This document shows positions 57,301-64,000 of a DNA stretch of 64,000 bases, one piece after another (position 1 is the stretch's first letter; each line of letters starts with the position of its first letter). Location: assembly GCF_024763615.1 (NCBI RefSeq), contig NC_077222.1, positions 58,838,001-58,902,000 of the forward strand, read 5' to 3'. The notes beneath the pieces were generated by a model that was not told where the DNA came from, did no database searches, and saw only the letters and a list, made by a program, of their open reading frames with translations. The DNA is from Phlebotomus papatasi (lineage: Eukaryota; Arthropoda; Insecta; Diptera; Psychodidae). The translations under genes and the position numbers were made by a program.

Positions 57301-59756
57301 TAGAGCTTTAATTGTCCCTTTCTTTACGTACGGGGCTGAACTATTTTTCAGTGCTAACGCTGAGATGCAGAGTCGGCTAAACAGAGCTTTGAACTCCTGT
57401 GTACGGTACGTCTACGGGCTCCGTAAGTTCGATCACATTTCCCCTTGGGTGGATTCAATCCTTGGTCTTGCACTTTTTCCTTACCTGGGAGACTCGTGCT
57501 GTTGACTTTGTCTCACGGTTACTGAGTGTATCTTCCGCATCACGTAATGGTATAAAAAGTGTTTTTTTCAATTGGAGAGCAAGCAATCACAGAAGTTTTA
57601 AATGGTTACGTTGGATGGAACAAGATTTCATAAAATATTCAGCTCCATGGCTTCTCAATGTAAATTTTCTCAGTACCTAAATACGTCACCAAATACCCAT
57701 TTATAATTATGATAAGTGCTGATCTGAATCATCAAGTTGATTTATTTATTAATATTACAAAGTGATAATGCAGGATTTGCCATCACTTCATTATACGATT
57801 CAATTTTGAACGAAAGATGTTCTGTTCCAACATCTTCTTTTAAATTGGAAGTGAAAGATATTCTCAGCTTACAAATAAATTAAATGGACAGCTTCCATTT
57901 GATTTACCCGGTTTACCACAGTGTTCTGTTATTGATTAATCATATACGCCCTATAGAGTATACATATACATCCCATGGCAATTATTAGCTTGCTCCTTTC
58001 AATTTTATCATTTAGAATGCCTATAATGCTGAGATCATCAAATTGCGTCCTGAGTGGAAAGACTGAATTTGAGTTGTCAAAGATGAACGAATGTCCTCAT
58101 GATCCCGGCGGTTACTTTGTCGTTCGTGGTCAGGAAAAAGTTATTCTGATCCAAGAGCAATTATCATGGAATAAAATGATCACAGAAGACTACAATGGAG
58201 TGCTTCAGTGTCAAGTAACTAGTTCCACTCATGAGAAAAAATCCCGGACAATTGTTCTGGTGAAGCAGGGAAAGTACTATTTGAAGCACAATTCCATGAC
58301 TGAGGACATCCCTATTGTCATAATCTTTCGTGCATTGGGACTTATTTCTGACCAGGAGATTGTTCAGTTGATTGGAAGTCAACAGAGTACACAGAAGAGA
58401 TTTGCTGCTTCATTGTACGAAGTCGTGAAACTCAATGTAATAACACAGAAGCAGGCTCTTGAGTATATGGGTGGAAAGTTGATGGTTAAGCGCTTCCAGA
58501 CGACCAAAGTAAGGACTCCAGCTGAAGAGGCTCGGGAATTGTTAGCAACGACTATTCTGGCTCATGTTCCAGTTGAAAATTTCAATTTTTACATGAAGGC
58601 TCTGTATGTGTCTGTAATGGTGCGCCGTGTGATGGAGGCTGAACTGGACAAGTCTTCAATGGACGATAGGGATTATTATGGCAATAAGCGTCTGGAGTTG
58701 GCAGGATCCCTCCTATCCCTTATGTTTGAAGATCTCTTCAAACGTTTCAATTGGGAACTGAAGATCATTGCAGATAAGAATATTCCAAAGATAAAAGCTG
58801 CTCAATTTGATGTGGTGAAGCACATGAGAGCTGCTCTAATAACCACAGGATTGGAATCTGCAATCTCATCGGGAAATTGGACAATCAAGAGATTCAAGAT
58901 GGAGAGAGCAGGAGTAACACAAGTACTCTCACGTTTGAGCTACATTTCTGCCCTTGGCATGATGACAAGGGTTAATTCGCAATTTGAGAAAACGAGAAAG
59001 GTATCTGGACCAAGATCTCTACAGCCCAGCCAGTGGGGAAAACTCTGCCCGTGTGACACTCCTGAAGGAGAGGCCTGTGGTTTGGTGAAAAATCTCGCCC
59101 TCATGACTCATATTACCACTGAAGTTGACGAGGAGCCCATAATAAGATTTGCCTTCAATACTGGCGTTGAAGATGTTCGTCTTCTCTCTGGCAATGCCAT
59201 CAATCATCCCAAAACCTTCATGGTCTTCATCAATGGCAACATTCTGGGAGCTACAAATAAGCCTGAACGAATTGTCAAGATTTTCCGAATGGTAAGGCGT
59301 CGTGGATTAATTGGTGCATTCGTTTCTGTTCACACATCCTACACACAGCGTTGTGTTTATATTGCCACTGACGGCGGTCGCCTATGCAGACCGTATATCA
59401 TTGTGGAGAATGGCAAACCTCTCATGACTCAGGATCACATAAATGACATCAAGAAGCGCGTGAGGAAGTTTGCTGATCTCATTCATGAAGGATTGCTGGA
59501 GTATTTGGATGTCAATGAGGAAAACGATTCGTACATCGCTTGCAATGAATCAGAGATCACAGAAAAGACAACGCACCTGGAAATTGAACCTTTCACCCTA
59601 CTCGGAGTTTGTGCGGGACTGATTCCATATCCTCATCACAATCAGAGTCCAAGGAATACCTACCAGTGTGCTATGGGAAAACAGGCAATGGGCACTATTG
59701 GTTACAATCAGAAGAACAGGATCGACACACTGATGTACAACATTGTCTATCCGCAA
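54318..59756 (+). CDS. Polr3B: RNA polymerase III second-largest subunit (RPC2), N-terminal two thirds
   Basis: Three coding exons: 54318-54389, 54467-54798 and 58016-59756, with GT-AG borders and phases 0, 2 and 0. They give the first 715 residues; family members have about 1130. Polr3B forms half of the active cleft of the nuclear enzyme that makes tRNAs, 5S rRNA and U6. Exon 2 has the protrusion start (DKWLLVPSFLEIKGLVKQHI). Exon 3 begins RMPIMLRSSNC, then PGGYFVVRGQEKVILIQEQ and SSTHEKKSRT; the lobe and fork follow with DDRDYYGNKRLELAG, SGPRSLQPSQWG and DTPEGEACGLVKNL, and the start of the hybrid-binding region at CAGLIPYPHHNQSPRN. One change from the usual CPSDTPEG is seen: CPCDTPEG. The catalytic and C-terminal zinc clamp region must lie after the donor GTAAGT at 59757; no continuing exon is visible up to 64000. 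Intron 2 (3.2 kb) holds transposons. Confidence 0.96.
55199..56395. mobile_element. piggyBac-like element, long form, broken by an 800-bp insertion
   Basis: TTAACCCTTTAAGGACG at 55199 starts a copy of 40911-41429. After the insertion the match resumes (TTTAAGGCTTAAAAATGGCG) and fades at about 56395, so the right terminus is missing. It lies in Polr3B intron 2. Confidence 0.7.
55357..56156. mobile_element. Non-autonomous element with TAGGGGAGACTGGGGCA ends, copy 2 (inverted)
   Basis: 800 bp, left end TATAGAGGAGACTGGGGCAA, right end TTGCCCCAGTCTCCCCTA. It breaks the piggyBac-like element at TTGCTATG in the reference copy (41071-41078). Confidence 0.75.
56480..56815. repeat. Dispersed repeat family in Polr3B intron 2
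   Basis: GGGGGTCTCCCGAAGATTCC...TAACCGTTTGGCGTG is the complement of text at 16940-16990. ATATGACCCCTTTTAGGGGT matches 15630. Confidence 0.6.
56841..57680 (+). pseudogene. Non-LTR retrotransposon reverse transcriptase fragment (decayed)
   Basis: The translation in shifting frames shows RT landmarks in order: GQRVPQGGLLS (palm, about 56841-56875), a YTDD catalytic box (LYYTDDIVIYI, about 56909-56941), DFYHDLKL, KSQALIIHI and then the thumb region KDLSIIFNETLTWSDHAAEI (about 57167-57226), followed by RTTPQG/RLLLVRALI-like helices. The about 40-residue stretch normally between the first two motifs is largely missing and there are frameshifts and stops, so this is a dead, internally deleted copy. 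The style fits the Jockey/CR1/I group. It is in the same direction as Polr3B inside its intron 2. Both ends are lost; no poly(A) tail is seen. Confidence 0.82.
57681..58015 (+). other. End of Polr3B intron 2
   Basis: AT-rich intron sequence ending in TCATTTAG at 58008-58015. No other feature. Confidence 0.6.
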
Positions 59757-60429
59757 GTAAGTGTATTTGGAAGTTTTTATTTTTTTTAAATAAGTTTCTA
59801 CTTCTTTCAATCTTAATAAATTAAAGCAAGAAAATGAGGGTTAGTAAATTATTCAATTTGGTCAGTATAAAGTAGGTCACTAAGAATTCATTATATTCCT
59901 GATGATAACACAATAATCAATGGATGTTTCAATTTTATAAATTAGATTTAAAGCTAATCATGCAACATAGATCACCATCACTGAGCTTGCCCAAAATTAT
60001 TGAATTAAGGTCAATAATCATTTATCTGTTAAGTACCTGCTCATCATAACTTATAACCCTCATAACCATTTGAAAACGGTTCAAATTTGACCGGGATTTT
60101 GAGACCATTCAAATGACATACCCCAATCGGTGATAAACAATTTCTAGAGCTTTTTAACATCAAAATTGTATAATCTGAGACAGAGCAGAAGTGTGAGAAC
60201 GTATTAATGGTCCCAATTGTGTGGCATTTAACTATAATCAATCTGAAAAGAAAAACTCACACCTGGCTAAAATCTTAGTCTTTTAATTTTAGAGATGCAA
60301 ATGTCGTCTTGTTGTGGGTACTCTAAATATCTCAAGTCGTTATCTGAAACCGATCATTTAATTCGCAAACAAACGGGAAAATTTTATGGCCTCATTATTA
60401 TCGGAAAAAAGAATTCCAAAATTCAACAA
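59757..60429 (+). other. Polr3B intron 3, first part
   Basis: Intron sequence after GTAAGT, with no exon or repeat recognised. Confidence 0.55.
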
Positions 60430-61290
60430 AAATAGAGTTGAAATATTTATCAATCAAAATCTAGACAAAAGGGGTCAAAAATGGTCCCATACATTACGAA
60501 ATTCGTGAAAACAATAGTCCTAGAATTTAACGCTGGACTACTTAAAAAACTAATTTTTATTAACAATGCAAAAATAACCACTTCGTCGCCACTTTTCACC
60601 ACTTTGCGCCAGTTTTGTAACCACTTCTCGCCATCCACTTGAAAAGGTCCAAACTCGATTATTTTAGGCAATGTTATAAAAAGAATACATTCAGCATTTC
60701 TTTTTCCTCGTGATCATCTTATTGTTACTCACTTTAAACGATTTTCCTCCAATTATTAAAGAAATCAAATTATAGGTCTATTGCAGAAAGTAAACAATGC
60801 AAATTTTATAACTGAGAATCTACGAAGTGAAGTTAGCGTCGCCTATTGAAAAGAGCTGACGACAGGTGGTAAAATCAATTCCAGAAGATAACCACTTTTC
60901 GCCATGCCTCATTTTTATATAAAAATAATATAAGATGAAATATTAATAAATTAAATACAAATTTTATATATTCCATAAGTGTAATTAATTATTCAATAGA
61001 CAAATTATTTATCCAAAAAGATATTTTTTGCTTGATGATAATATGATGACACTTAGTATATTTGGTAAGAAATATTGGATTCGATGCACTTCCTTAAAAT
61101 AATACTCTAAAAAATGCTCAAGATCGAAAATCCAAGAAGAATAATTTATATTTTTCGACTCTATACGTAGCAGCAGTAAAAATACAAAGATCTTTGCAGC
61201 TCATTTGTTTCACAAATCGCGAAAAATAGCGATTTCAATATAAATGACAAGAAGTGGGGCACTATGGCGAGAAGTGGTGATTCCACCCTA
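60430..61290. mobile_element. Non-autonomous element with TAGGGTGGAAT ends, copy 2 (inverted)
   Basis: The right end GTGATTCCACCCTA at 61277-61290 and long stretches are the complement of 24425-25348, including the GTGGCGACGAAGTGG words. The left end is worn, so the start is approximate. Confidence 0.65.
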
Positions 61291-61673
61291 CTCAAACTTA
61301 TGGCTTACATGTGTTAGCACTAGCTGCTTCCCAACGGTTAAACCCCCCGTTGGTATTTGATTTGACATCATAAATGTCTCTTGGAGCGGCGCCGATTTCT
61401 CTTAGCATGCCTAGCGTTAGACTTTCAGTTATTCTTTCAGAAGTTGTATCGTAGAGAGTATTAGTATTGAGATTGACAGTTCGTTCATTTTGAACCATTG
61501 TAGGGGGATAAATCGTAAGGAGGAACGCTGAAGGTTCTAGACTGGAACACAGCCAAAGCGCACATCCACGCGATTGCCTTAAGGACTCCGCCTTTACAGA
61601 TTCCCTGGCGGATCTTAACACATGCGGTATATCCCAAATTAACTTTTGCAACATTTACCGTTAATCGGTTCAC
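61291..61673. other. Unexplained higher-GC island in Polr3B intron 3
   Basis: A stretch of balanced composition with an open minus-strand frame (61654-61298, 118 codons) and a second overlapping one. I recognise no domain. Parts such as GGAGCGGCGCCGAT stand out from the AT-rich surroundings. It may be a fragment of a transposon body or captured gene. Confidence 0.35.
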
Positions 61674-61854
61674 AACCGATTTGAACCGATTTATAAGTAA
61701 CTCAAAAGATATTTCAAATAGTACGAGTAATACAATTAATTTTCGGATGAAAATTACTTATTTGTTAAAAACCGATCGGAAGCAGTTCAGACTGTAAGAA
61801 ACTCCAATGCCTTTCCAAAAAGTCGAAAAACAATCCCATCCCCTTGAGAAGTTT

Positions 61855-63650
61855 AACGATATTAGGTGAGATTCTTAACAATCTCACCTACTATAATCCT
61901 AACAAAATTTCATGTCCTCCGATCGCGCTCAAACTTGGCCAAAATGTGTTTCGCCACTTCCTGATCACGAATATATGGGGGGCTAAGTTACGTTCCCGGC
62001 CGGCCGTCCGGCCGCTCTTTGGAGCTTAATAGCTCCTAAACTAAAAAACATATCGACTTGCGGTTTTCGGCAAAGGTTATATATCGGGTGAAAATTGCAA
62101 CTTGGTGCATTGACCCCCCACCCCTCCTTCCGCCATTTTGAACGCCCCCCTTTTTTTGTTTTCTCAATAGCTCCGCCCCTATGGCATCGATCGGGCTCAA
62201 ATTTTAGTATGTTATAGCTGGGCCTTAGAGCTTTCCATCAATACCAAACTTAAGGTTCCCCGACCCCCCTGACCCGAGCTATAAGGGTCCAAAAAAAATT
62301 CTTAAAATGGCCATAACTCCGGTTCTAATTATCAGAATTTAAAAAATGAGGGCTTTTTGGAAAGCTCTCGTGAAATGCCACTTCTCCTTCTAACATCGCA
62401 AGTTCATAAAACCACCGCTAGGGGCGCTATTATTAAAAAGAAAATTTTTAAATCTTAAAAGTTAAATAACTCAAAAATTCCTTATGCAATCGGGCTGAAA
62501 TTTTAGTATGTTGTAGCCGTTGATTATACCTATCAAACAAAAAAAACCTTAAGTCGATCCATAACCCCTGACCCGAGCTATAAGGGGTCAAAGTTCGAAC
62601 ATTGACCGGCCTCTATCTCCGGTTCTAATTAACATATCGACATAAATTTTACCTTTTTGGTTTCGTCTCGATGAGCACTTTCAGATGGAAGTTCAAAAAG
62701 TCACCACAGGTGGCGCTGCGATAGCGTCAAAATTCATCAAAATTCAAAATCATTTTTCTCAAAAACGGCATTGTGCAAGTTAATCAAATTTTATTATGTT
62801 GTAGTCCAGTCTAGGACGTTTCCAAAATGGTGCGTATGTGCGCTGTGGTTTCAATAGAACCGGAGATATGAGGGGTCAAAGTTCACAAAATTCAAAAAAT
62901 CATATCTCCGGTTCTATGTGACCGATTTTGATGAATGAGGGCTTAAACGAAAGATCTCACCAAATGCTACAGCTTTCTAGAATATTTGAACTTCGTGGGA
63001 CCAACACCAGGGGCGCCACAGTCGAAAAACCAATTTCAATATCACATAACCTCAATTATCTCGACTGTCGCTGAACCGATTTTGATGATTACTTCAACAT
63101 AATTGTAGAGGACATTTGTCTCTACATTTCGTCCATACATCATTTTCCGCTCAGACTGCGCTATCACTCCGATTTTGCCGTTTAAGTGTGAAAAAATTGA
63201 TTTTTCCCATAATAACGCTTTGAAATCACTCAGATGCCAATTTGACTGCCTCTACTCCACCAAGACACTTAAAATAGGGTTTTAAATGGAAAGTCCCACA
63301 AAATACAACAATTCTTTGATATAGTTGAAGTTCAACAAATGACTACTTGGGGCACTCTGGATGATAAAACGAGTTAAGAAACAAAAAACCTCGCTTATCT
63401 TGGCTTCTGAGTAATCGATGAGATCATGTTCTATGGGAAAATTATAGAGAACATTCTGGTCTACATTTCACCCATATAACACTTTTCTGTCAGTTCATCC
63501 AAATCCTTGATATTTTGGTTTAAATGCAAAATTTGTACAATTTCACGAATTTGATTCAAGATAACTGAATGGCGTCTCCCAACTTCAGCTCCAAATCGAA
63601 TTTGCATGCACTCCGAGTTAGCTCACGTTAAGAATCTCACCTACATAAGC
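61855..63650. repeat. Long repeat element with about five diverged 270-300 bp internal units
   Basis: Begins with a hairpin TTAGGTGAGATTCTTAAC...TCTCACCTA and ends near GTTAAGAATCTCACCTAC. Inside, the words GGGCTCAAATTTTAGTATGT (62190), GGGCTGAAATTTTAGTATGT (62491) and AATCAAATTTTATTATGTTG (62780) recur about every 290-300 bp, each followed by GACCCGAGCTATAAGGG or ATCTCCGGTTCTA and then CCGATTTTGATGA or similar. No protein frame. A partial copy of the right end sits at 25355-25470. Confidence 0.6.
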
Positions 63651-63774
63651 CGGTTAGGATTATCTGTCCCTTTTCGTACATAGATGAAATGTCCGCCTCT
63701 AGGCAACGTTTAATTTAAAACATATCCGAAAATGAAAAGAAATCGCACTACGTATTTTTGAGGGGTCGGTCCCG

Positions 63775-63855
63775 GTTAAAATCCCGAAAGTCAAAATCCC
63801 GAATGGGCCAAAATCCCAAAAGCCAAAATCCCAAAAGCCAAAATCCCGAATTCTT
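63775..63855. repeat. Short tandem repeat AAAATCCC(A/G)AAAGCC
   Basis: Four to five units of about 16-17 bp. The resulting frame reads FGFWD/GILT peptides and is not a protein. The window end (CATTCGGAATTTTGGCCT) carries the complementary word, so an inverted partner may begin at about 63983. Confidence 0.65.
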
Positions 63856-64000
63856 AAAAGTGTCATAGCTACTCCCACGATTGCACCTGCGCTTGCTGGA
63901 AGCAAAGGGAAATCTTTTGTGTCTTGAGAAATTATTCTAAGCATTTTCCTCCATATCATTTCATCCCTTTCATGATTTTGAACATTCGGAATTTTGGCCT

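Noticed and set aside
63699..63959. 86-codon frame with FGFWD repeats as a repeat protein
   Set aside because: Direct product of the 16-17 bp tandem repeat AAAATCCC(A/G)AAAGCC.
1..64000. CRISPR array, prokaryotic operon, prophage or defence island
   Set aside because: Introns, eukaryotic signals and insect genes throughout; no regularly spaced identical repeats with unique spacers.

Overview
This is AT-rich eukaryotic DNA with short GT-AG introns, TATA and AATAAA signals, an insect-type odorant-binding protein and many small non-autonomous transposons. It looks like a nematoceran dipteran such as a sand fly. The species is inferred from gene style and repeat style only.

Protein-coding content is small: four genes in 64 kb. 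(1) The 3' end of a DMRT-A transcription factor gene (dmrt99B-like, + strand, coding exons 1074-1148, 5577-6114, 6793-7105); its DM domain must lie upstream of the window. (2) A complete two-exon odorant-binding protein gene (- strand, 39225-39726), six-cysteine classic type, with a TATA box and poly(A) signal. (3) A ten-exon, 1094-residue leucine-rich-repeat surface protein (- strand, 47201-53844), rebuilt here from phase-compatible splice sites. (4) The first three coding exons (715 codons) of the second-largest RNA polymerase III subunit (Polr3B/RPC2, + strand, from 54318); its C-terminal third lies beyond the window. Genes 3 and 4 are head to head, with 473 bp between their start codons.

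Between 7.4 and 39 kb there is a gene desert of about 32 kb. It alternates repeat-dense stretches with low-copy islands (about 11.6-13.2, 26.3-28.6, 31.0-32.7 and 34.3-35.2 kb) that carry no convincing gene. The introns of genes 1, 3 and 4 and the 40-46 kb interval are also full of repeats.

The repeats fall into recognisable families: TA-flanked mariner-like MITEs (TACACTGAGA ends), TTA-flanked PIF/Harbinger-like MITEs, TTAA-flanked piggyBac-like MITEs, a 129-bp hAT MITE with a perfect 8-bp target duplication, pogo-like ends, many TA-flanked foldbacks, a tRNA-derived SINE and two decayed non-LTR retrotransposon pieces. Several insert into one another, so a relative insertion order can be read. 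The largest single structure is a 1.57-kb, nearly complete palindrome at 41961-43530 that would fold into a long hairpin RNA if transcribed. I found no defence system, CRISPR array, virus or biosynthetic cluster; the strongest unusual signals are the palindrome and the nested insertions.
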